Shown here piece after piece: positions 51,190 through 61,887 of a DNA stretch of 64,000 bases. The position numbers were made by a program, and so were the translations under genes. Every line of letters starts with the position of its first letter. Position 1 is the first letter of the stretch. The notes under the pieces were generated by a model. That model had not been told where the DNA came from. It was given only the letters and a program-made list of their open reading frames with translations, and ran no database searches. The stretch comes from Laguncularia racemosa (taxonomy: Eukaryota; Streptophyta; Magnoliopsida; Myrtales; Combretaceae), in NCBI GenBank assembly GCA_037954665.1, contig JBBMOL010000133.1, positions 1,426,001 to 1,490,000 on the forward strand, given 5' to 3'.

Positions 51190-53800
51190 ACTTGTGGAAT
51201 TGCTTCAACTCTTTGAAGATCAATTGCATGTTTAGTGAACCACATGGGTTGCAGTCAAGCAAATTACAAAATGAAGCCATTTGAAGTTGCTTCAATTCCT
51301 TTAACTAATTAGTTGCGTGCCTTACTACTAACATGATTTTATGGTGAAATCATTTCACCTTCTAAGTGTTAAGTTAATTGAGCACATATAAATAATGTTT
51401 TAACCAAGTAGCAATGGTTAACTATGAGACTTTGATCTTAGAGGATAGCAAAGAGATGCAACGAAATTGTCTTGTTCTTGTGTCGAGAGGATTGCTTCAA
51501 TCCTGATGATCACAAAAAAAGTGTTGTTAGAGGATGAGACCGCTTCAACCTTTCCCTTTAAAAGATGCATCTTTCATGTCAATATCTCTATTATGAGATA
51601 GCAAGCTTAAAGCACCAATTGCTCGTAAGATGATTGCTTTGACCTTCAATACTAGATTTTCAATTTTGCGTATAGACACGTTCTAGTACATATTGCAATG
51701 CCACTTCATGGAACTGCTTCAAATCTTGCATAGATTAAGTATGATGCATCAAGTCATGTGTCAATCTCATGCTCAAGATCGTATGTTTGTACTAAGTGGC
51801 AATGGATTCTATAAAGGAAATATCCTTGCTAGTCTCGTGAGTTGTAAGATCGCTTCTAATGTTGTTGCCAGGCATGTTTTGGCTTTACTTCAAACATGTA
51901 TGATTGATATCAATTTGATCTTGCAATGATATAAAAATGGCTTCTCTGTGGACTCACTTTAAACCTACACCGTTAAGATCACTTTAACCCAATGATTGAT
52001 GAAGTCACGGAAAGAGTCATTACACTTGTTGCGTGTTAAGGAGTTTGTGCTCCTATCGAGTGACAATAGATATCATGTGATGATCACTTTAACCATTCAC
52101 AAATGCTAAAACTACTATGGAGTTATTTCAATAACTTGTCTTAACTAAGATTGCCTCGATCTCATGATTAGATGGGGATTTCATGAATCTTTGAGTAGAA
52201 TGGCATTACGGTTATCAAGCTTGTTGTGGGATTACTACATTCCATCACAGATGAGTTCGCTTCAACTCCTTAATTGGATAAAAATGCAAAAAAAGCATTG
52301 TACCTACTGCATGCTTTAGAGTAAGTGCTTTTGCTTAGTGAAAACAACTACTATGAATTGTTAACCTCAAGTTCAGCGAAAGAGGGAATTAAGACTATTA
52401 AGCCTCTTGCAAGATTACTTCGACCCTTCATAGCTGAAATTGCTTCGATCTCACAAATGATGTCGCAGAATGAAGATTATACATACCATGTGCCCAGGAG
52501 TACATGCTTCTATCAAGCCATTGCAGTTATCATGACATGATCGCTTTGATCATTCATAGATGAGGTAGCTTCGACCTCAATTTCTAGATAAAACGGTGTT
52601 ACGACTGCTAAGCCTGTTGTAGGATTGCTTTAATCCAACATAGCTAAGATCACATCAATCTCATGAATGATGTTACAAAATGGGCATTGTGCTTGCTACT
52701 CATTTAGTAGCACATGCTTTTATTGAGCCTCTATAGTGACCATGATACGATTACTTCAATCACTCATGGATGAGATTGCTTTGACCTTGACTCTATGGAT
52801 AGGCATTACATCTTTCACGTGCTCAAGAGCAGGTGCTTCTATTGAGTGACAACAATTAATATGTGATGATCACTTCGACCATTCATGGATAAGATTGCTT
52901 TGACATCAAGTTCTATAGAAAGGTGTTATAGCTGCTAAGCTTATTATTGGGTCGCTTTAACTCGTCTTAGATGAGATCTCTTTAATCTTGCAGTTCAATG
53001 AAGATTGTACTCTTCTACCAAGCAAAAAAATTACCATGAAATAATCACTTTAATCATTCATAGATGAGGTTGCTTCAACCTCGACTCTACAAAAAAGGCA
53101 TCATAGCTGTTAAGCTTGTTATGGAGTTGCTTTGAGTCGTCATAGCTGAGATTGCTTCAATCTCATGAATAATGTTGTAAAACAGACATTGTGTCTACCA
53201 TGTGCTCAGAAGTAAATGCTTCTACTAAAAGACAACAATTGCCAAGAGATGATCACTCCAATAATTCATGGATGAGGTTGCTCTAACCTTGAGCCTATGA
53301 AAGAGGTGTTATGGCTACCAAGCTTATTGTGGAGTCGCTTTGACTCATCGTAGTTGGGATTGCCTTGATCTCATGGGTAATATAGCATAATAGGCAATGC
53401 ACCTACTACGTACTCAAGAGAACATGCTTCTATTGACTGACGACGACTATTGTGATATGATTGCTTTGATCATTCATAGCTGAGGTAACCTCGATTTTGG
53501 TAAAAAAAAAAAGTGCGTTACAGTCGCCTAGCCTACTATGGGATCGCTTCGATCCATCATAGTCGATATTGCTTCAATCTTGTAAATAATGTCATAGAAT
53601 GGGTGTTAGACCTCGCTGCATGCTCAGGAGCACATGTTTTTACTAAGATATTGTAGCTACCATGGTACGATTGCTTTGATCACTCACGAATGAGATCACT
53701 TTGACCTTAACTTTGCAAATAGGCATTGCAACTGCCAAGCTAGTAGTGGGATCGCTTCAATCCATTACAGTTGAGATCACTTCAATCTCATGAATGAAGA
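51190..53800. repeat. array of CTT-centred palindromes in degenerate 210-bp tandem units
   Basis: From about 52538 to 53800 the sequence repeats with spacing near 205-213 bp: the block (G/T)ATCATTCATAGATGAGG and its variants recur at about 52550, 52760, 53053, 53262, 53468 and 53680, with one shortened unit near 52870. Each unit also carries words like AAGCTTGTTGTGG and GCTCA-GAG-ACATGCTTCTA. Superimposed are short palindromes with a central CTT: GGATTGCTTCAATCC (51489), GAGGTAGCTTCGACCTC (52562), GGATTGCTTTAATCC (52622), GAGGTTGCTTCAACCTC (53066), GAGATTGCTTCAATCTC (53148), GAGTCGCTTTGACTC (53332), GGATCGCTTCGATCC (53541) and GAGATCACTTCAATCTC (53773). Stem bases differ between copies but remain largely paired, including G-T pairs. 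The more diverged 51190-52540 part has the same palindromes without clear unit structure. Confidence 0.8.
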
Positions 53801-54774
53801 GCACCAATTAGTACTGTTCAATATACATACGTGCTTTCAAGTCGTGGGGGCAATGTTAGCTACATTAAACTTGTTTCATAAAGATTATTAATAAGGGATG
53901 TCGGGTAGCAATGTTAGCTACACCTAAACTTTGATTATGTTATATCTCATGCAAGTGCATCTAAGATGGTTTAATGTGTTGAGATGTTACATCTCATGTC
54001 AAAGGAGTTATGAAGACTTCCGAATTTGAAGATAATAGATTGCAACCTTCAATAAACATGGCTTACCTTGCACTTGCAAGAGAGATTGCATGAGATGAAA
54101 TTTAATATTTGTCTCGAGTGTGATTTGACATATGTAAGGGTTTCAACATTGTATATTTTTCATTTGCATAATATCCTTAGAGCATAACTTACCCAACACA
54201 TGATCAATGCATCTACACTCTAGCTTTAATCAATTTTATCTCAACTTCTTTGACATACACGACGAAGTATAATCTTGAGAAAGTACCTGAAGTGAGTCTA
54301 AACAATGTTTACAATCATGAATGATGAACAATCATCGCTAGGTCAGTTAAAGTTAGGGTATAGCTATGTTTGTAGTGCATTATTGTAATCCCTTCATCTT
54401 TTATGTTGTTTCATCGCCCATAAGGACTTAGTAGATCATCCCATATTGGGGCATCTTCTAATGTGACAACAATGATGTGGATATAAGATCTTGTAACTCT
54501 AACATGAATTAAGTACTACGAAGTTGTATGCTGACGATAGTATCAGTGATAGTTACTATTTTAGTTGAACATTGCATGAAGGAAGTGAAACAAGAACTCA
54601 AGTGTTCTCCTACATGACATACACCTCAATCGAAGCATTGGCAGAGGAAATATTCTTATGAAGTCACAAGTGTGATGTTCTCCTCTCCACTCAGATTTTC
54701 CTTGATCATGTTGATGCAAATGTTTTGATCCTTAGATATTTCCCTAGGTGTCATTTTACTTAAGAACTTTTCAT

Positions 54775-54791
54775 CCCTAGTGGAGTCACCA
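54775..54791 (-). promoter_or_regulatory. primer-binding site for tRNA-Arg
   Basis: The minus strand reads TGGTGACTCCACTAGGG, starting five bases after the end of the 5' LTR. It differs at two positions from the exact complement of the 3' end (with CCA) of a plant nuclear tRNA-Arg as I recall it. It fixes the orientation of the element. Confidence 0.75.
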
Positions 54792-54796
54792 TTTAA

Positions 54797-55610
54797 TGTA
54801 TGAGGGGTTCTTGTAGATGATTAATCACATGCATGTAGCATGCCAGGTGATCTTGGAGAAGTCTTGATTTGATGACACATGGAGGGGTGATCTTAGAGAG
54901 AAGCATAGGAGGAAGAATAGGTAAGCTCGATGTCTCATGCATGGACGTTTGACAGTAAATTTTGATGTGTGGTTAATCCGTTCTTGATGAAGTTTGATGA
55001 TTTTTTGCTGTTTGATCCTTTGTGGAGTGATTTCAGTAGAGTAATGGCATTTGTATAAAGTTTACTAATGTTTGAGTGTTCCAAATGAGGAAGAGAAGGC
55101 TCATATATATAGATTTTGGCTCTTGATCTCGATTGTTAGATGAAACCGAGATGGTTGAACTAGATGAACTGTTGGTAAGAGTTATTGGATCAATTTTTAG
55201 TGATAGACGGTTTAGATTAAAGCCTCCATTTCTTATATAATATATGAGCTTTGGGCTTGGGCTTAAACCAAGCCAGGCCTGGATGCTTTATAAGATAAGC
55301 CCACCTTTAATATAAAATAAGCCCACTTCTTTTATAATAAGCTTATGGCTTAAAAGGGATGGGGCATATGAGGCCCAAATGAACTTAAAATGACTTTTTT
55401 TGTAGCCTATTTTTTTTTGTGTGTGCAACAATCGAGTAAGCTCAAGAGCAATAAAATTGATTTAGCGATTCTCGTTTTGAGCCTATTAAGTTAAATCTCC
55501 CTAAGACATCCTTAGTTGGGTTAGGTTTCCTAGGCCAGTCACTAATCTAGTAAACCAGACTATGGCATTAAAGTGGGTTTAAGGCTTAATTACAAAAATA
55601 GCCTTCTATG
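54797..55610 (-). repeat. right LTR (5' LTR) of the 9-kb retrotransposon
   Basis: On the plus strand it starts TGTATGAGGGG and ends GCCTTCTATG. It is about 58 bp longer than the left copy, partly because of an extra segment near 55280-55315 in which ATAAGCCCAC is duplicated. Substitutions against the left copy are frequent, so the two LTRs have diverged for a long time. Confidence 0.85.
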
Positions 55611-57969
55611 TTGATTCTCTTTCTAGCATTGTTGTTGATCAAGTTTTGGTTTTCTTTTCATTTTTCTCAATACCAAATCCCTCTACATTCTTGTCTTCTT
55701 AAGGTTCATCAAGTTTTTAGAGTTAGAATTTGCTCATTCTCTCTTTTGTTTTTAATTTTTAAAAACAGGGTACATGATTTTTTTTCCTTCCAGATAAAGG
55801 GGCTCTTTTAAGTTTTGCCATCCTTTTTTTCACCTTGCCCTTTTGGATTAGTTGTTTCATCTCTTTTCATTACATGCAAGCTGTGTTCTTTATTGTTTGA
55901 GTATCATTAATCATGGTCTTTAGGATTGAGCCGCTACTTTGCTTTCCTTATATCTCGAGACATCTCATTTGAGCTCTTTTTATTAGGTTAACCTTGAATG
56001 GACTAACTTCACTCGACTATACTAGCCTCTCAATAAAATGGAATAAAAGAAGAAAGAAAGAGCTTATTATTTGCACACACTTAATTTTATCTAATGTTTT
56101 CTTTTTGGATCTGTTTCTCTCTCTATTATTCTTTCTTTAATTTATGGACTTCTTTATTTTTTATTATTTTTATTCATTTAATTAGTTAATATATATTTAA
56201 TTACAATTTTATTCAAATCAATTGCTTGCACCAATTGAATGATGCCATGTGTCACAAGTGAGTGGAAAAGTTAATGGCATTAAAAAATTCATCATTTGTA
56301 AATATTTAAAACTCAAATAATAAAAAAAAAGTTTAGGATTCAAATAAAAAAGAGATCATACGTTGATTACTAAAAATATACTTTTCTCTTTTGAAAATTA
56401 GTTGTTGTGCTCTAGCTTTCTTTTTTGTTAGTAAAAATAATAAATTTCTTATATTTGAATTTATTAAAATCCAACATTAAAATTGTAACTAAACCATATT
56501 TATAACTTATCATAAAAATATTAATAGCTACCTACTTTGTTGGCAGAAAAAAAAAAAAAACCTTTATCTCTCTCTCCTTTGTCTTTTCTTTATCATATTT
56601 TTTTTCTTGAAAGATTATTTTTAATTTAGTTTTTTATGATTGTTTTCTTATCATATACCAATGATTAAAAATACTATAAATGATATATATTTTATAGTTT
56701 ATATAATCAAATATCATCTAAATTATATATAATACCAGTTAATATAGATATTAATTTTATTTTATAGGATTTAATATACAATCTATATAGTAAATTATAT
56801 TACAAATTATAACTAAAGTTAAATATATATATACCATATATGATATGTCATATATAATTTGCAATATATAACATCTAAACCATAATATTAATATGTGTTA
56901 TACATAATATATGTTATGCATATGTATTATCTACAATATAACATGTATTATGTATTATATTATATATTATAATTATGGCACTGAGATTTTAAAGTTAAAA
57001 TTATTTCCTTATATAGTAATATTATGGATCTAGTTATTTAATTGATATCGATGACCATCCCCTGCCTTTTTTAGCCCTACTTCTGTTGGTGATTAGATTA
57101 TAATTTTACATCTTTCTTTTCGTTTATTTTCTAGTTCGTGTCTTATTTATCCATCAAAGTCGTGAATTTATCTTGCTTTACAAATGCACCAATCGAAACA
57201 AATTGCCCTTTTTTATTATTATTATTATTATTCACGTCTTCACCTTTTCATATCAGTTAGGGAGATAAACGATCTTACGTCAAATTACTATCTAAATTTT
57301 TTAACTTTTAAAATTTAATTTAAAATTTAAAAACTATTAAATATTATATTTAATTAAATTTTTACTAATTACTGCCGCGTTATGACCGGTGGGGGAGTGG
57401 GACCGAACCTGAGGACCACGCAATGCAATTTATAATTTCGTACGGACATTTAATATTTTTTGTGGTCCCAACTCTATTTGGCGTTTGCAATGGTTTGCTC
57501 CACCATTGACGGTGATTGAACATCACTGTTCATTTTATCTACCACACGGAGCAATGATTTTTTAAAGATTAATATAATAAAAAACTAGATTATTTTCTTA
57601 AATTTACGTTTTGATTCGCTAAATGCAATACTCAATCAAAATTTTTTATTAAATTTTATACTTAAAGTTTAAAGTTATTAAATATTATATAGGATTATAA
57701 TTGTTATGTTAATATATTAAATTAAGCCAATTAATTATTTAACTTAATTTATTAGGATAGATGACGAAGTTAAAGGAAATCATTTAAAGAAAATTAACCT
57801 GATAAGCTAGAGATAGGAATCATTGAATCGATTCATATGCTTTTAACTTTTTTTCAGATAGATTTATGTACTTATGAAAAATATTATTAGCCTGGAGCCT
57901 TGATAAATTTATTCATGATAACCCTAAAATGATCAAGTTCCATCTCATTTATCAATCATTAAATGATCT
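55611..57969. other. intergenic DNA, no gene seen
   Basis: AT-rich, with a TATAAT-word-rich stretch at about 56640-56990 and a short GC-richer patch at 57375-57550 that has no extended frame. No element ends were recognised. Confidence 0.4.
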
Positions 57970-60900
57970 AACAGATATTATTAGGCTTAAAAGTGTATAT
58001 ATATTCGATTGATTCTCATCACTTGACACAAGCTATTCGTTACTTAGGCTTCTCCATAATACTTAAGGTTCCTTAAGCTTTCTTATATATTCTTATTACT
58101 TACTCATCTTTCCTATCATTCTCTCATCTTACTGCATGTTGTTTTCACGTCGTTTTTTTAAAATTATGTCTAGCATAAGACTTGTATTACATTCATGTAA
58201 TACTCACATAAACACTCTAAACACCGGTTAAAACTCCTCATTTATAAATATTATATTCAATTAAATTTTTACTTATTAAGTATATTATTTTTTGTCATCT
58301 AGAAAGAAATGATATAATAAATACTTGGATGAAAAAAAAGGTAAAAATGCTTTGATGATATAAACAATTAGAGGTGGGATAATAAATTTAATCAATAGAA
58401 ATTCAGTTGAATATGGAATTTAACAATTTTAAACCTTAAGTAATAAATCGAAAGGTCAATGAAAGTTTTTTTTTTTTTTGGGGGGAAGTAAGGATCAATG
58501 AAAGCTTAGGAAGCGAATTATCTTTATTTTTAAAACATTCAATTAACGAGTATTTATGGGATTAATTAACAAATTTTTAAAGAAAACTTTGTTTTTTTTT
58601 TTTTTCTAATCTATTATACAATTCACGAGTCAAAAAGATTAGAAATTTCCTTTCAAAAACTCGTTTTATTTTATTCCCAGTCCCACCTCGAGGTGCATGC
58701 TACATGCGATGTTTATCAGATGGAAGCTGTTTTCGTGACGTTGTCGTCACTTGGTATGAAGAAGGCGAAGATCACATAGCTAAAGCCTAGAAAGCATATC
58801 CTGACAGATCAACTCAAAATCATGTTTCTTCAAAGGGATTCTCAAAATCTCCAAAAAAAAAAAAAATCTTAAACAGGATCCTGAATTATTTAATGAAAGC
58901 AATTTATGGACCATTTCACTCTTAAAAATCTTATGTGCTTTTTGTATTTTATGGAAATAGTTAAATTAAGCAGTAATTTGTTTATTTTCTAAATAAACCC
59001 GTAACACGGAGGAATGAGGATCTAATAATAGCCTAATGCATACTTATTTAGGTTTTTCCTTTTCCCCTTAGTGTCGAACTACATCGTATATGACTGATTA
59101 TGGTGGAAAGGATTTAATAATAACTTTGTTTATCAAGTCTCGTGACCTAAATTTTCTTTCAACTATGTTTATTTATTGCATTTTAAGGAGAGATTAATCA
59201 AATCTACTATTTTCCATTCGTAGAATAAATATAAGTTTGGTGCAAAAATTTTTTTAAACATTTTTTAGTATTTTAATATTAAATGTCATCTCATAATTAT
59301 TTTTTTAAACATTTCATTTATTGAGTGTCAACTCAATGTTAATACCAATATTATAAGAATTTTTTCATAATTCAATTGATTTGTTTCAATTCAAGATGAG
59401 ACAATTTTTAAGAAAATAATATATAAATAAAAAAAGAGATTGAATTAAGAGGATATAGAAACTTATAAAAGACGACTTTTTAACTTAGTTTATCAAAATG
59501 CATGGACATGGCTTCTAAACATAAGGATTATTTATTAATCGGCTTTTAATAAGCCCATTTATAATAACTATGAGGTAATCAAACTCTTTCTTATCCGTTA
59601 ATTAACAGATGATTTGATGTATATTATCAAGTTCAAGAGTTTATATATATCTAATCATTTCTTCTCATTTAACATAGCACAAAGATTAAAGAGATGGTGT
59701 TTCGATTGTCAAATTAAACCATTTAAATAAATAATAATCTCAATTACTTAAATTATTTGTTACTTAGGCTCCTTTATCAATACTAAGGTCCTGTAGCCTT
59801 CCTTATCTATTATTTGTACATTAAAGATATTAAGATTGTTTAATTTTTTTTTATTATTCTTTCATTCTATTACATGCTACATTCGCATTATTCTTCTAAA
59901 GTTATATATTGTGCGGGATTTGCATGATAGTCACATGAATACTTTATTTGGTTGCCATCTTGAAGAGGATTATATAACAATGAATAAAGGACAAAAAGTA
60001 AAAATAGTTAAACTATATAAACAATTATAGATAGGGTAATGAATTTGGCAAATAGAAGTTTTGAGCCTCATCTAACCTCGTTGGACAGATCCTCATGCGA
60101 GCTGGAGTTACCATAGCTTATGGTTAAGGCAATGAGCGTAGACCCTAGCGAAGAAAACAATAAAGATAAGATACCAAGTGTTGCTTGCTGAGTGAGGAGT
60201 AGGTTGGATATGAAATTTAGTAATTTTAAATTTTAAGTATTATATTGAAAGATCAATAAGAGTTTTTTTTGTTAACAAAGATCAATGAAAGTTTAAGAAG
60301 TGAATTATCTTTATTTTTAAAACATTCTATTAACAAGTGTATTTAAGAGATTAATTAACAAATTTTAAAAGAAATTTTTAACCTATTAAAAACCGGACTT
60401 AAAAAGGTTAGTTTTTTCACTATACAGCATCCTCTAAATGAATTCATTAATAAAAACGCAAACCATCACATGTAGCTAGGGTCCGGAGAAGTAGCTAAAA
60501 AGCATATCTTGCCAAATCAACTTACTAAATAATAAGGCATCCTTCGAATACAAAATATGTTTCTTTAAAGGGAATCTCAATCTCTCTCTTTCTCTAACAG
60601 TTATGATATCACGACCCTGAATTATTTAATGAAAGCAATTTGTGGACCATTTCACTCTTAAAAATCCTATGTGTTTTTTGTATTTTATAGAAATAGTTAA
60701 ATTAAGCAGCACTTTTTTTTTTTAATTTCCTAAATAAACCCATAACATGCAGGATCTAATAATACTCGTAATGCATATTTATTTTTGTTTTTCTTTTTTC
60801 TTTTTATTAACGAATTGTATTATACATCACACAATATGGTGAAGAGAAAAATCAAAATTCATAACACGTGGCAATAAAGACTTAATATATATCTATTTTG

Positions 60901-61390
60901 ACTTAATTAAGGGAAAATGAGTTATGCTAGAATATACATGTTAAGGATTTATTTTATCTCATAACATAATTTAAAGATCTAATAATTACTTAGTTTATCA
61001 AGTCTAATGAATTAATTTTTTTTTCAACTATATTTATTGCATTTTAAGAAGAGAGTAATCAAATGTACTATTTTCCATTTGTAGAATAAAAATAATATTG
61101 GTGCAAAAGGTTTTCTAAACATTATTTTAATATTTTACTATTAAACATTATCTAATAATTTTTTTCAAACATTTTATTTGTTAAGCATTAGCTCAACACG
61201 AGTACCATTGTTATAAGAATGTTTTTATAATTCAATTAATTTGATTTGAGATGAGATGATCTTTAAGAAGATGACATACGGATGGAAAGAAGAGAGAAAA
61301 TTAAGAGGGTGTGGCAACTTGCATAAAAAATCTTCTTAAATTTGTTTATCAAAATGCATGACCATGGCTTCTAAAACAAGGATTATTTAT
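57970..61390. repeat. tandem segmental duplication, units of about 1.6 and 1.8 kb
   Basis: Copy 1 (about 57970-59540) and copy 2 (about 59600-61390) share long ordered stretches: TTCGTTACTTAGGCT/TTTGTTACTTAGGCT, GAATTATCTTTATTTTTAAA, CCTGAATTATTTAATGAAAG, GACCATTTCACTCTTAAAAA, AGAAATAGTTAAATTAAGCA-type words, ACTATTTTCCATT-GTAGAATAA, and near the end TTTATCAAAATGCATG followed by CATGGCTTCTAAA-AAGGATTATTTAT. Copy 2 has an extra segment of about 200 bp (near 60780-60960). Both are non-coding and AT-rich. Confidence 0.85.
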
Positions 61391-61887
61391 AATACCTTCT
61401 AACCTTATTTTCTAACTAACTACCAATCTTAACTAAATAACTAATATTTTATAATTAGCTTCCCAATACATGTTTATATTCTCAACTGGTTGTAACATAA
61501 TAATTGAGCATTTTGAATATGAAATTCCAACAAACAGATAAAAGAAGAAGAAGAAGAAGTTTGGAAAAACAAACACATAGCAAAATTCCCAAAAGGCTTA
61601 TCCAAAGTATTTTGAGTCAGATTGGAACGAATATGCTAATCCCCATGAAACTTTCTCAGCTTATCTTGAACTTAGTATTTAGACAATAAACCTATGTAAC
61701 TTACTAAAATGCCTTACACCTGGATGCATTGACAAAGCAAAAAATAGTAAAATAGGCCAGTTAAAAGTTGTCACTTCCTCAAAATCAACTAACATACCTT
61801 TTCTCTTTCTGATCCAAAAGCCTATAGTCAAGCCTTTATCACTCACACAGCACTCCACAAACATAGGAGACTGTTAATTCAACCAAA
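61391..61887. other. upstream region of the NDB gene
   Basis: This stretch holds the presumed promoter and 5' leader of the NDB gene. It includes an (AGA)n tract near 61541-61560 and no clear TATA box that I would commit to. Short open frames on both strands (61504-61689 and 61679-61864) look like chance. Confidence 0.4.

Larger units (their letters stand above)
47311..54774 (-). other. internal domain of the 9-kb retrotransposon, non-coding
   Basis: About 7.5 kb with no frame above about 100 codons on either strand. From left: a pyrimidine-rich portion with a 230-bp duplication (about 48475-48930), a TAGCA/CAATAG simple-sequence portion (about 50000-50420), a CTT-palindrome portion (about 51190-53800) that includes a tandem array of about 210-bp units, and a less repetitive leader next to the primer-binding site. 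None of the typical retroviral protein motifs is seen. Confidence 0.7.
46555..55610 (-). mobile_element. large non-autonomous LTR retrotransposon (LARD-like, Ty3/gypsy Tat-type PBS)
   Basis: Two direct repeats, 46555-47310 and 54797-55610, bound about 7.5 kb of internal DNA. Flanks of the whole element are TTGTT (left) and TTGAT (right), a possible imperfect 5-bp target duplication. Just inside the right repeat, the minus strand reads TGGTGACTCCACTAGGG (54791-54775). This matches the complement of the 3' end of a plant tRNA-Arg (CCCCAGTGGAGTCGCCA) at 15 of 17 positions, as in the primer-binding sites of Tat/Ogre-type gypsy elements. The element is therefore transcribed on the minus strand, with its 5' LTR on the right. 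Its 3' LTR (left) is preceded by purine-rich AGGAGATAAAA. No gag, protease, reverse transcriptase or integrase frame survives or is suggested, so it must have been mobilised by another element. LTR divergence is high, implying an old insertion. Confidence 0.8.

Noticed and set aside
51190..53800. CRISPR array or tRNA-like cluster
   Set aside because: The palindromes differ in stem sequence, spacing is irregular within units, there are no unique spacers, and the context is a plant retrotransposon.
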